Assembly: GCA_009731375.1 (NCBI GenBank)
Contig: BJOX01000356.1
Coordinates: 54,505-118,504, forward strand
Direction of reading: 5' to 3'
DNA: 64,000 nt
Source: Paulinella micropora
Taxonomy: Eukaryota > Cercozoa > Imbricatea > Euglyphida
Under the pieces are notes generated by a model. It did no database searches, was not told the DNA's origin, and was given only the letters and a program-made list of their open reading frames with translations. Positions 1 through 10,494 of this stretch are shown here, piece by piece (position 1 is the stretch's first letter; each line of letters starts with the position of its first letter). Position numbers and translations under genes: made by a program.

Positions 1-540
1 CATTGATTTCTGATAGCACTTTTAGTCTCTTGTCTGTTCTCAGCCGCCGCAGTTATCAGAAGCTTCCCTACGCTTGAGTTTGCAGCCACTGTCACAGAAT
101 CACATGTGCGTCGCACACACACCATATCAGACTGAGCACGACCTGCCAAAACCTTTACCAGCACGATTGACAATTCACTTGTTTTGACCTGCAAGTTAGA
201 TTCTTTTCCTACATGCACGACGTTTCGACTTCACTTACTATTATTAATAATAACTTGTTTTCGATTTTGTTCAGAAATCATCTGATTTCAAGCAATTAAG
301 TCAAAGTTCTTTTGTTAAAAGATCAAATATTGTCTTTTTCCACTCTATCATAAGTTGCCCCGCCCTTTTTCACCTATCATCAGTGAAACACACACGTTGC
401 TGTAAATTTGTGGACAAGCCTCTGTCAGTTAAAATGTAGAAAAAACAATGTTTGACTGCTTTTACTGTTAGTTAATAGATCTGTAACAGAGATAGTAACT
501 ACTATCTTCCTATGTATTTAACGTGACCTGGTTATGCGGT
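1..540. other. Unannotated left edge
   Basis: I see no coding region, RNA gene or named repeat here. The stretch is moderately AT-rich unique sequence ending where the GAA microsatellite begins. Confidence 0.5.
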
Positions 541-2007
541 TATGATGATGAAGAAGAAGAAGAAGAAGAAGAAGAAGAAGAAGAAGAAGAAGAAGAGAAG
601 AAGAAGAAAAGAAGAAGAAAAGAAGAAGAAAAGAAGAAGAAAAGAAGAAGAAAAGAAGAAGAAGAAGAAGAAGAAGAAGAAGAAGAAGAAAAAGAAGAAG
701 AAAAAGAAGAAGAAAAAGAAAGAAAGAAAGAAAGAAAGAAAGAATTGAAGGGACGGAGGGAGGGAGCAAGGGAGGAAGCAAGGGAAGGAGAAAGCAAATA
801 AGAGAGGGAGGAAAAAAACTGAAGAAAGAAACAAAGAACGAATGGAGGAAGGGAGAAGGGGAAAAAGGGAGGAAAAAAAATTCAAGAAAGAACGAAGAAG
901 GAAGGAAGGAAAGAAAGAAGGAAGCAAGGAAGGAAGAAAACAAGAAAGAAAGGTAGGAGAAAGAAGGAAAGAAAGAGAAAAGGAAGGAAGGAATGACAAA
1001 GGGAGGGATAGAGGGAGAGGGAGCGAGGGAAGAAGGGAGGGAAGAAGGAAGGGAGAAAGGAAGGCATGGAGAAAGCAAGGGAGGGAGGGAAAACGGAAGG
1101 AAGGGAGGGATGAAGGAAGGAAGGTAGGAAGGAAGGAAGGTAGGAAGGAATGAAGGAAAGGAAGAAGGAAGAAGGAAGGGTGGCAAAGGAAGGAGAGAGG
1201 GAACGAATGGAGGAAGGAAGGAAGGAAAGAAGGAAGGAAAGAACGGAGGAAGGAAGGAAGGAAGAAGGAAGGAAGGAAGGAAGGAAGGAAGGAAGGGAGG
1301 GAGGGAAGCGAGGGATGAAGCAAGGACGGAAGCAAGGAAGGGAGGGAGGGTGGGAGGGAGGAAGAAAGGACAGACGGAGGGCGGAGGGAGGGAGGGCGGA
1401 GGGAGGAAGGGCGGAGGGAGGGAGGGCGGAGGGAGGGAGGGCGGAGGGAGGGAGGAAGGAAGGGAGGAAGGGAAGAAGGAATGAAGGAATGAAGGGATGG
1501 AAGGAGAGAGAAGGGAAGAAGGGAGTGAGGAAGGAAGGGAGGAAGGAATGAATGGAGGAAGGGAGAGAGGAACGGAGGAAAGAAGGAATGGAGGGAGGGA
1601 AGGAGGAAGGAAGGAAGGGGAAGGAGGAAGGAAGGAAGGAAGGAAGAAAGAAAGAAAGAAAGGTAGGAGGGAAAGGAAGAAGGGAGGAAGGGAGGGAGGA
1701 GGAAGGTGAGAAGGAAGGAAGGAAGGAGAGAAGGAAGGGGGGAAGGAATGAATTGAGAAAGGAGGCAGGAAGGAAAAAAGGAAGGGAGGAAGGTAAGAAG
1801 GTAGGAAGGAAGAAGCGAAGGGAGGGAGAGAGGAAGGAAGCAAGGGAGGGAAGCGAGGGATGAAGCAAGCAAGGAAGCAAGGAAGGATAGAAAAGAGGGA
1901 GGGAGGGAGGAAGAAAGGACACAGGGAGGGATGGAGGGAGGAAGGAAGGGAGGAAGGAAGGGAAGAAGGAATGAAGGAAGTGAGGGAGAGAGAAAACTCA
2001 GAGAGCT
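541..2007. repeat. GAA then GGAA-type microsatellite, left arm
   Basis: The tract starts as (GAA)n and imperfect AAGAAG variants to about 735. It becomes degenerate GGAA/GGGA/GGAAGG repeats to about 2007, with five GGGCGGAGGGAG-type units around 1380-1450. Long open frames on both strands here (Glu/Lys/Arg/Gly one way, Ser/Pro/Phe/Leu the other) come only from the absence of stop codons in such repeats and are not genes. Confidence 0.95.
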
Positions 2008-2259
2008 AGTACCAAACAACAAACCACCAAAGAACATCACCAACGACACTTCAATACAACATTACATACACAGATCCACTAGAAATATATAAAGCCAGCG
2101 ACACAAACATGCCAGCCAACTGCAGACCAATATCACTGCTACCAATAATAGCTAAAGTATTCGACACGATAGTAAATAAACAGTTAATGGATCACTTAAC
2201 AAAGCACAACATATTAATGTCACACACAATACGCATTCCGCCCCAACTCAAACACAATT

Positions 2260-3252
2260 TAGGTTAGCATCTTTGATGTTAACCGTTGTTAAAACCTAGA
2301 TTCGAAATATATTTGTTTCCGTAACCGGTTTCGGTTTTTCCGGAACGTTTCGTCAGCGAAACTGACGAAACTGTTTTTAATATTGTGTACACCGGTCTTT
2401 GATTCATTCCTTTTCGCCGGGTGAAGCCCAGCGAGTTTTCTTTCACTCCCTGTCTCCGGTTGAGGCTGGCTCAACTTGCTTTGCCTTCCTTGTGCTTTGC
2501 TTGTGGAATCGAGAAAACCCTTTTCCCACCCGCCCTTTTACAATTAATACATGTCTGCTCTGCTTCCCGCTGTTCCGTCTTGCTAGCTTTTAATGTCTTC
2601 TTGTATTAATAGCTCGGTTTCATGCACCCACCTTCGCCCTTTTGCTACTCCACCGTTTATATATTTTATTCAAGTTGTAGCGTTTTGTTGCCTCGTTTAA
2701 CCCATATATTTAAAGCCGGCACGTTTAAGTAAACCCTCCCGTCGCCTACGGTTCGCTGCTTACTTTCTGCACAGGAGCGCCAGCTGAAGTCCTCTTCGTT
2801 CACGCTTTCCCTTTTCCCTCTTCCCCACTTCCCCTCTCTTCCCTTCTCTCCCTCTCTCCCTTTCCCTCTCTCTCCCCCTCTCTCTCTCTCTCCCTCGTCT
2901 CCGTCAAGGTTTTGTTTCAAGTTGGTGCGTGGCTCCCTTTCCGTATTTCTGGTCCTCTAAGTCCCAGTAGCCCACCACACCTCTCCCTTTATAGCAATCC
3001 CACCCTCCCTCGTTTAGGCTCTAAGTCAGAGTAAGTAACCTGTGAGCAAATGTAAATGTCGTTTCCGTACGCAAATAGCGATACTCTAGTACGGAACTAA
3101 TGGTAGCTCGGTTACCAACTCAGAGCGGCTGAATTTAGTCAATCACGCCCATACCTCTCTTGGCTCGTTCGAGCTGAATGATCCAGTCGCATTTATTATT
3201 AAATACGGTTTACGAATTTATTGAGGGTCTAGTTTTAACCATGACGATCCAA
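2260..3252. mobile_element. ~1-kb insertion inside LINE RT, left arm
   Basis: The LINE reading frame is broken between the FRP motif and the segment before DLSKAYD by 993 bp of unrelated DNA. ACAATT flanks it on both sides (2254-2259 and 3253-3258), a plausible 6-bp target-site duplication. Subterminal inverted similarity is visible: GTTAAAACCTAGA at the left end matches the complement of TCTAGTTTTAAC at the right end. The small open frames inside (60-84 codons) match nothing I know. It could be a MITE-like DNA element or a solo LTR. A copy sits at the mirrored position in the right arm, so insertion preceded the inverted duplication. Confidence 0.6.
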
Positions 3253-3514
3253 ACAATTGAACCAAATGCATAAATATAAAGAAAAGGAAGACCTAGTCCT
3301 AGCGCTGCATGTAGACCTCTCAAAAGCTTACGACACAGTAGAGCACGCAAAACTACTCGACAAACTTCGACGAAATTTCAATTTCACCGAAGATACTGTC
3401 AGTTTCTTTGCAACCTACTTTTCGAACCGTGTCCAAGAGGTACATACACAACATGCCAAATCACAGAAACGCACCATCGCACACGGCATCCCACAAGGCA
3501 GCACACTTTCCACT

Positions 3515-3532
3515 NNNNNNNNNNNNNNNNNN
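3515..3532. other. Assembly gap (18 N)
   Basis: The gap lies between the PQG and C-terminal blocks of the LINE. Comparison with the right arm shows that about 450 bp are missing, including the YADD catalytic block. Confidence 0.95.
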
Positions 3533-4001
3533 AACTACTTCCATTCTAATAACCTAGTACCCAACCCAACAAAAACAACATACACAATTTTCCATAAAAC
3601 AAAACAAAATATCACAATAACAATAAACAACCACACCCTCGAGCAATGCCAACACGCAAAACTCCTGGGCATAACACTACAACATAACCTTAAATATGAC
3701 CAACATATCAACAACATAATCCGTAAACTCCAGCCCGCAATCAACTCATTATTATATGCTAAAAAATATTTAAACATAAAAACAATGAAACAACTATACT
3801 ACACACACATACATCCACACCTCATACAAAACATTTCCATCTGGGGGACGCATGACAACAAAAGAAATGTATACAACCACTCATAAAAATACACACGAAA
3901 AATAATCAGAATAATTGCAAAAACACACTACCGCGCACATACCAAACCAATCCTAAATCAACTCAAACTGCTCGAAATCACCCACCAATATACCCTCCGT
4001 G

Positions 4002-4722
4002 AACACAGCACGATAACGACTTGAAGAGAGTTCAAGAAAACATTTCAAGTTGGATTTTGGTAGGCTGGATAGAGTTTTTTGGCTTTTTCAAGTCTCCAAA
4101 ACCGTTTCCCCGAAAGCTCGACACAAAAAATGGTGTTATTCATTGTAGCCGTTGAGCCGTTCTTTTGCAAAACAGGTAAAGTTGCCTTTCAGCAATGAAA
4201 AAAAAGGCAGAGTTTTTGTTTCTTTTTGCGTTAAAGCCTGACACTTTAAGTTGTCTTGATAAAAATGAGGATATTAAATCAGTATCAATATTGTAATACA
4301 ACAATACTAGAAAGCGACTAGACTCCGATCATCTGTCTTCTTTCCCAAAGAGTCACAAGGAAAAGAAAGCGAGGCGGGACAGAAAGGCAAATGCAGTACA
4401 AAAATAATAATTTATAGTGACACACTCCAGCCAGCATATTAATACGTAAATCACTAAAGGCCCGCGAAATGATAGCTAAGATTCTAAAAAAAGCTGGTAT
4501 GATGATTAATAGCTCTGTGTCACAAGTTAGCATTTAAGGATTGTAGTTACTAAACTTGATTATTAGCATAATTAATAATAAACTTATGATTAGTAAATAT
4601 TGATCGAACTAGTTGAATTCATCATAGTATGCCACAAAGAACCTGAAACTCCTGCTTGTTGCAGCAGCTGCAACTATGAATACTTATACCATAGAATATG
4701 AAACAGTAACTCTCTCGATCTC

Positions 4723-4787
<65 letters not shown>

Positions 4788-5230
4788 GTTCTTCTTCTTC
4801 TTCTTCGTTTTTATTGAGAGAACAATTTTACAATTGGACTCAGGGAACGTCCACGTGAAAAGTATAGCTAATAAGTTATACCTTTATCAAACTTGAAAGG
4901 TGGAAACCTAGTTATTCAGTTGAGCGTATTAAGGAAGATATTAAATTACTATTCAGCGGCTCAGTATTAATATTGTATTATAGTTATTGAAATTAATATT
5001 TTTGCTTAGATATATTGCGCGGTGATATATATTATTATGTTATGTTATGGTATATGTAATTGTAAAGGTGTAGTTGTTTATGTGTGGCGGCCCCCCCCTC
5101 TCCTTTCTTTTTCATGAGAAAAAGTGAAACAGAGGGGGGGGGGGAAGTCGGGAGTGGGCGTGGTTGACCATATACGTCGATTGATTCGGAGAGTTCTCCT
5201 TCAGGTAGTAGACAAAGGAGCAAACCTAGT
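4002..5230. other. Spacer between inverted-repeat arms
   Basis: This is unique, AT-rich sequence with a (CT)n microsatellite at about 4707-4784 followed by a short TTC run. I see no supported gene. A run of C's and one of G's near 5090 and 5135 flank a short hairpin-prone segment. Confidence 0.6.
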
Positions 5231-5362
5231 GTTCTTCTTCTTCTTCTTCTTCTTCTTCTTCTTCTTCTTCTTCTTCTTCTTCTTCTTCTTCTTCTTCTTC
5301 TTCTTCTTCTTCTTCTTCTTCTTCTGATTCTTCTTCTTCTGATTCTTCTTCTTCTTTTTTTT
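5231..5362. repeat. TTC microsatellite at LINE 3' end
   Basis: About 31 TTC units are followed by two TGATTC-interrupted units and a T-rich tail. On the LINE strand this reads as a GAA/GAATCA tail about 40 nt after the stop codon, as expected if the element's 3' terminus is a short tandem repeat rather than poly(A). Confidence 0.8.
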
Positions 5363-6331
5363 TCTTTTCTTTTTTCCTCGCGCGTGTGCATATGTTATAT
5401 GTATTATGATGTTTGTTGGTGTTTTAGAAGATATGCCATTAGTGCTTTTTTGAATGGCTTGAGCTTTGTTTCATCTGTTATATGTTTTGGGATTGACTTC
5501 CATTGATCTGCAAAGATCTTGGTGAGGTATGGGTCTTTGTGGTTAACAAAGAGGCTGCCTTTTGTTGAGTATCGGTTTTATATAGGTGTATGGTATTGAT
5601 TGGTGTAAAGGTGTTATTGTGGAGTGGTCTGTTGAGGTGTTTTCTAGGGTAAATGAATGGGTGATTTTCTATGCATACACGGAGGGTATATTGGTGGGTG
5701 ATTTCGAGCAGTTTGAGTTGATTTAGGATTGGTTTGGTATGTGCGCGGTAGTGTGTTTTTGCAATTATTCTGATTATTTTTTGTGTGTATTTTTATGAGT
5801 GGTTGTATACATTTCTTTTGTTGTCATGCGTCCCCCAGATGGAAATGTTTTGTATGAGGTGTGGATGTATGTGTGTGTAGTATAGTTGTTTCATTGTTTT
5901 TATGTTTAAATATTTTTTAGCATATAATAATGAGTTGATTGCGGGCTGGAGTTTACGGATTATGTTGTTGATATGTTGGTCATATTTAAGGTTATGTTGT
6001 AGTGTTATGCCCAGGAGTTTTGCGTGTTGGCATTGCTCGAGGGTGTGGTTGTTTATTGTTATTGTGATATTTTGTTTTGTTTTATGGAAAATTGTGTATG
6101 TTGTTTTTGTTGGGTTGGGTACTAGGTTATTAGAGTGGAAGTAGTTTATTAGCTTAGTTATTTCTGCTTGTGTTTCTTGTTGTAAGTCTGTAGGAGTTTT
6201 GGCTGTTATTATACGTGTTGTGTCGTCTGCATATGCATATACTGTTCCTTGTTGTATAATATTGATTGTGTCGTTAATGTAGAGTAGGAAGAAGGTGGTG
6301 GATAATCTGTTGCCTTGTGGTATGTGTGATT

Positions 6332-6333
<2 letters not shown>

Positions 6334-6370
<37 letters not shown>

Positions 6371-6383
6371 CGCTCGCTCTCTC

Positions 6384-6414
<31 letters not shown>

Positions 6415-6484
6415 GATCTCTCTCTCTCTCTCTCTCTCTCTCTTTTCTTCTCTCTCTCTATATATATAATATTATATATATATA
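6334..6484. repeat. CT and TA microsatellite inside LINE
   Basis: (CT)n with a few CG and GAT interruptions, then (TA)n, separates the two overlapping RT segments of the right LINE. Such a low-complexity junction is typical of either template switching or a misassembly between two LINE copies. Confidence 0.9.
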
Positions 6485-6857
6485 TATTTTTCTTGTTGTG
6501 TGAGGTTTTTTTAGTGTTGTGTCGTCTGCGTATGTGTATACCGTTCCTTGCTGTATGATGTTGATTATGTCATTTACATAAAGTAGGAAGAAAGTAGTGG
6601 AAAGTGTGCTGCCTTGTGGGATGCCGTGTGCGATGGTGCGTTTCTGTGATTTGGCATGTTGTGTATGTACCTCTTGGACACGGTTCGAAAAGTAGGTTGC
6701 AAAGAAACTGACAGTATCTTCGGTGAAATTGAAATTTCGTCGAAGTTTGTCGAGTAGTTTTGCGTGCTCTACTGTGTCGTAAGCTTTTGAGAGGTCTACA
6801 TGCAGCGCTAGGACTAGGTCTTCCTTTTCTTTATATTTATGCATTTGGTTCAATTGT

Positions 6858-7851
6858 TTGAATCGTCATGGTTAAAACTAGACCCTCAATAAATTCGTAA
6901 ACCGTATTTAATAATAAATGCGACTGGATCATTCAGCTCGAACGAGCCAAGAGAGGTATGGGCGTGATTGACTAAATTCAGCCGCTCTGAGTTGGTAACC
7001 GAGCTACCATTAGTTCCGTACTAGAGTATCGCTATTTGCGTACGGAAACGACATTTACATTTGCTCACAGGTTACTTACTCTGACTTAGAGCCTAAACGA
7101 GGGAGGGTGGGATTGCTATAAAGGGAGAGGTGTGGTGGGCTACTGGGACTTAGAGGACCAGAAATACGGAAAGGGAGCCACGCACCAACTTGAAACAAAA
7201 CCTTGACCAAGGAGACGAGGGAGAGAGAGAGAGGGGGAGAGAGAGGGAAAGGGAGAGAGGGAGAGAAGGGAAGAGAGGGGAAGTGGGGAAGAGGGAAAAG
7301 GGAAAGCGTGAACGAAGAGGACTTCAGCTGGCGCTCCTGTGCAGAAAGTAAGCAGCGAACCGTAGGCGACGGGAGGGTTTACTTAAACGTGCCGGCTTTA
7401 AATATATGGGTTAAACGAGGCAACAAAACGCTACAACTTGAATAAAATATATAAACGGTGGAGTAGCAAAAGGGCGAAGGTGGGTGCATGAAACCGAGCT
7501 ATTAATACAAGAAGACATTAAAAGCTAGCAAGACGGAACAGCGGGAAGCAGAGCAGACATGTATTAATTGTAAAAGGGCGGGTGGGAAAAGGGTTTTCTC
7601 GATTCCACAAGCAAAGCACAAGGAAGGCAAAGCAAGTTGAGCCAGCCTCAACCGGAGACAGGGAGTGAAAGAAAACTCGCTGGGCTTCACCCGGCGAAAA
7701 GGAATGAATCAAAGACCGGTGTACACAATATTAAAAACAGTTTCGTCAGTTTCGCTGACGAAACGTTCCGGAAAAACCGAAACCGGTTACGGAAACAAAT
7801 ATATTTCGAATCTAGGTTTTAACAACGGTTAACATCAAAGATGCTAACCTA
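6858..7851. mobile_element. ~1-kb insertion inside LINE RT, right arm
   Basis: This is the inverted copy of the 2260-3252 insertion, with the same ends and position within the LINE. A TATAAAGG motif preceded by a GC-rich stretch lies near 7118-7126 on the plus strand, but no supported gene follows it. Confidence 0.6.
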
Positions 7852-8104
7852 AATTGTGTTTGAGTTGGGGCGGAATGCGTATTGTGTGTGACATTAATAT
7901 GTTGTGCTTTGTTAAGTGATCCATTAACTGTTTATTTACTATCGTGTCGAATACTTTAGCTATTATTGGTAGCAGTGATATTGGTCTGCAGTTGGCTGGC
8001 ATGTTTGTGTCGCTGGCTTTATATATTTCTAGTGGATCTGTGTATGTAATGTTGTATTGAAGTGTCGTTGGTGATGTTCTTTGGTGGTTTGTTGTTTGGT
8101 ACTA

Positions 8105-9368
8105 GCTCTCTGAGTTTTCTCTCTCCCTCACTTCCTTCATTCCTTCTTCCCTTCCTTCCTCCCTTCCTTCCTCCCTCCATCCCTCCCTGTGTCCTTTCTT
8201 CCTCCCTCCCTCCCTCTTTTCTATCCTTCCTTGCTTCCTTGCTTGCTTCATCCCTCGCTTCCCTCCCTTGCTTCCTTCCTCTCTCCCTCCCTTCGCTTCT
8301 TCCTTCCTACCTTCTTACCTTCCTCCCTTCCTTTTTTCCTTCCTGCCTCCTTTCTCAATTCATTCCTTCCCCCCTTCCTTCTCTCCTTCCTTCCTTCCTT
8401 CTCACCTTCCTCCTCCCTCCCTTCCTCCCTTCTTCCTTTCCCTCCTACCTTTCTTTCTTTCTTTCTTCCTTCCTTCCTTCCTTCCTCCTTCCCCTTCCTT
8501 CCTTCCTCCTTCCCTCCCTCCATTCCTTCTTTCCTCCGTTCCTCTCTCCCTTCCTCCATTCATTCCTTCCTCCCTTCCTTCCTCACTCCCTTCTTCCCTT
8601 CTCTCTCCTTCCATCCCTTCATTCCTTCATTCCTTCTTCCCTTCCTCCCTTCCTTCCTCCCTCCCTCCGCCCTCCCTCCCTCCGCCCTCCCTCCCTCCGC
8701 CCTTCCTCCCTCCGCCCTCCCTCCCTCCGCCCTCCGTCTGTCCTTTCTTCCTCCCTCCCACCCTCCCTCCCTTCCTTGCTTCCGTCCTTGCTTCATCCCT
8801 CGCTTCCCTCCCTCCCTTCCTTCCTTCCTTCCTTCCTTCCTTCTTCCTTCCTTCCTTCCTCCGTTCTTTCCTTCCTTCTTTCCTTCCTTCCTTCCTCCAT
8901 TCGTTCCCTCTCTCCTTCCTTTGCCACCCTTCCTTCTTCCTTCTTCCTTTCCTTCATTCCTTCCTACCTTCCTTCCTTCCTACCTTCCTTCCTTCATCCC
9001 TCCCTTCCTTCCGTTTTCCCTCCCTCCCTTGCTTTCTCCATGCCTTCCTTTCTCCCTTCCTTCTTCCCTCCCTTCTTCCCTCGCTCCCTCTCCCTCTATC
9101 CCTCCCTTTGTCATTCCTTCCTTCCTTTTCTCTTTCTTTCCTTCTTTCTCCTACCTTTCTTTCTTGTTTTCTTCCTTCCTTGCTTCCTTCTTTCTTTCCT
9201 TCCTTCCTTCTTCGTTCTTTCTTGAATTTTTTTTCCTCCCTTTTTCCCCTTCTCCCTTCCTCCATTCGTTCTTTGTTTCTTTCTTCAGTTTTTTTCCTCC
9301 CTCTCTTATTTGCTTTCTCCTTCCCTTGCTTCCTCCCTTGCTCCCTCCCTCCGTCCCTTCAATTCTTT

Positions 9369-9400
<32 letters not shown>

Positions 9401-9676
9401 TTTCTTCTTTTTCTTCTTCTTCTTCTTCTTCTTCTTCTCCTTCTTCTTCTTCTTCTTCTTCTTCTTTTCTTCTTCTTTTCTTCTTCTTTTCTTCTTCTTT
9501 TCTTCTTCTTCTCTTCTTCTTCTTCTTCTTCTTCTTCTTCTTCTTCTTCTTCTTCTTCTTCTTCTTCTTCTTCTTCATCTTCATCATCATCATCATCATC
9601 ATCATCTTCTTCTTCTTCTTCTTCTTCTTCTTCTTCTCCTTCTTCTTCTTCCTCCTCCTCTTCTTCTTCCTCTTCT

Positions 9677-9708
<32 letters not shown>

Positions 9709-9949
9709 TTCTTCTTCTTCTTCTTCCTTCTTTCTTCTTTCTTCTTTCTTCTTTCTTCTTTTTCTTTTTCTTCTTCTTCTTCTTCTTCTTCTTCTTCTTC
9801 TTCTTCTTCTTCTTCTTCTTCTTCTTCATCTTCTTCTTCATCTTCGTCTTCTTCTTCTTCTTCTTCTTCTTCTTCTTCTTCTTCTTCTTCTTCTTCTTCT
9901 TCTTCTTCTTCTTCTTCTTCTTCTTCTTCTTCTTCTTCTTCTTCTTCTT

Positions 9950-9980
<31 letters not shown>
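8105..9980. repeat. CCTT then TTC microsatellite, right arm
   Basis: This is the mirror of 541-2007 up to about 9570, then further (TTC)n with short CAT and CTC interruptions to 9980. Apparent open frames of up to 599 codons are repeat artefacts. The right tract is about 400 bp longer than its partner. Confidence 0.95.
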
Positions 9981-10254
9981 GGGTCTGAACTTGGAATTTT
10001 AAGACATGCTAGAACAACATCTAATTGAAGTGATTTCCAAGTTTCATCACTTTATGATGGCTTACGGCTGAGACAGAGCAGCAAACAGACGGGTCTTCAT
10101 TGGAACACAGCCTTATCCCGAAACTAGCCGAACGTTCAGCGGGGCGAGGCTGGGATGGAGGGCAATATGGCTGCTACTGTGAAAGAAAAAATAGCGGAAA
10201 TTATTCTGCTACATCTACTATGGTCTCTTTATAAAAAATCTTTTTATCTGTCCC
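9981..10254. other. Short unique stretch
   Basis: Non-repetitive sequence between two microsatellites. An ATG at 10155 opens a frame that runs at once into TCTA repeats, so I do not call a gene. Confidence 0.5.
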
Positions 10255-10265
10255 TATCCATCTAT

Positions 10266-10314
<49 letters not shown>

Positions 10315-10331
10315 CATCTATCTATATATCC

Positions 10332-10366
<35 letters not shown>

Positions 10367-10387
10367 CATCCATCTATCTATCTATCC

Positions 10388-10426
<39 letters not shown>

Positions 10427-10454
10427 CATCTATCTATCTATCTATCTATCTATC

Positions 10455-10490
<36 letters not shown>

Positions 10491-10494
10491 GACA
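10255..10494. repeat. TCTA tetranucleotide microsatellite
   Basis: About sixty TCTA/TCCA units. The Leu-Ser-Ile-Tyr open frame through it is a repeat artefact. Confidence 0.97.

Larger units (their letters stand above)
541..4001. repeat. Left arm of large inverted repeat
   Basis: This arm is the reverse complement of 5678-9570. Paired positions add up to 10110-10111 from the outer end to about 3514, and to 9679 from 3533 to 4001. The jump of about 432 bp falls exactly on the 18-N gap, so the gap stands for roughly 450 bp present in the right arm. Both arms carry the same microsatellite, interrupted LINE and insertion. Identity is very high, but there are differences (a C/T change near 3250, a 3-bp indel near 2900), so the arms are not simply one read set used twice. 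It could be a recent inverted duplication or a misassembly. Confidence 0.85.
2020..4001 (+). pseudogene. LINE-type reverse transcriptase fragment, left copy
   Basis: This is the reverse transcriptase of a non-LTR retrotransposon, the enzyme that copies element RNA at a nicked target. Frame segments near 2075-2250 read CRPISLLPIIAKVFD, the first conserved block. After a foreign insertion the frame resumes at 3257 with LHVDLSKAYDTVEHAKLL (the block with the first catalytic Asp) and HGIPQGSTLS, then meets an 18-N gap where the YADD block should be. It continues to a stop at 3884-3886, and a further LINE-like C-terminal block (KTHYRAHTKPIL) follows in another frame. The N-terminal endonuclease is missing: microsatellite lies directly upstream. 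Frameshifts, insertion and truncation make it non-functional. The non-LTR assignment is firm; the clade is not. Confidence 0.8.
5404..8091 (-). pseudogene. LINE-type reverse transcriptase fragment, right copy
   Basis: This is the inverted second copy of the LINE, more complete at its 3' end. Reading leftward, the early block, the 1-kb insertion, the DLSKAYD block and the PQGSTLS block are followed by YTYADDTTL (6458-6853 frame). After a CT/TA microsatellite comes a second, diverged copy of the same region with YAYADDTT (about 6160-6330), then the thumb and C-terminus to a TAA at 5404-5406. The last residues follow the usual LINE C-terminal pattern (QWKSIPKHI, FKKALMAYLL). The 3' tail runs into a GAA-type repeat at 5231-5360. 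Frame breaks make it inactive. Confidence 0.8.
5678..9570. repeat. Right arm of large inverted repeat
   Basis: This is the partner of 541-4001 in opposite orientation. It is the longer arm because it keeps about 450 bp that the left arm shows as an N gap. The inner breakpoint is sharp: homology stops at 4001 and 5678, leaving a 1676-bp spacer. Beyond the breakpoint the right copy continues into the LINE C-terminus, while the left copy switches to unrelated sequence. Confidence 0.85.

Noticed and set aside
518-2049. Open frames of up to 505 codons rich in Ser, Pro, Leu, Phe or Lys, Glu, Arg
   Set aside because: They are translations of GAA/GGAA microsatellite, open on both strands in several frames, with no domain content.
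5035-5391. Poly-Arg frame of 118 codons
   Set aside because: Translation of the TTC repeat that follows the LINE.
8062-10028. Open frames of 387-599 codons
   Set aside because: Same cause: pyrimidine repeats of the right inverted-repeat arm.
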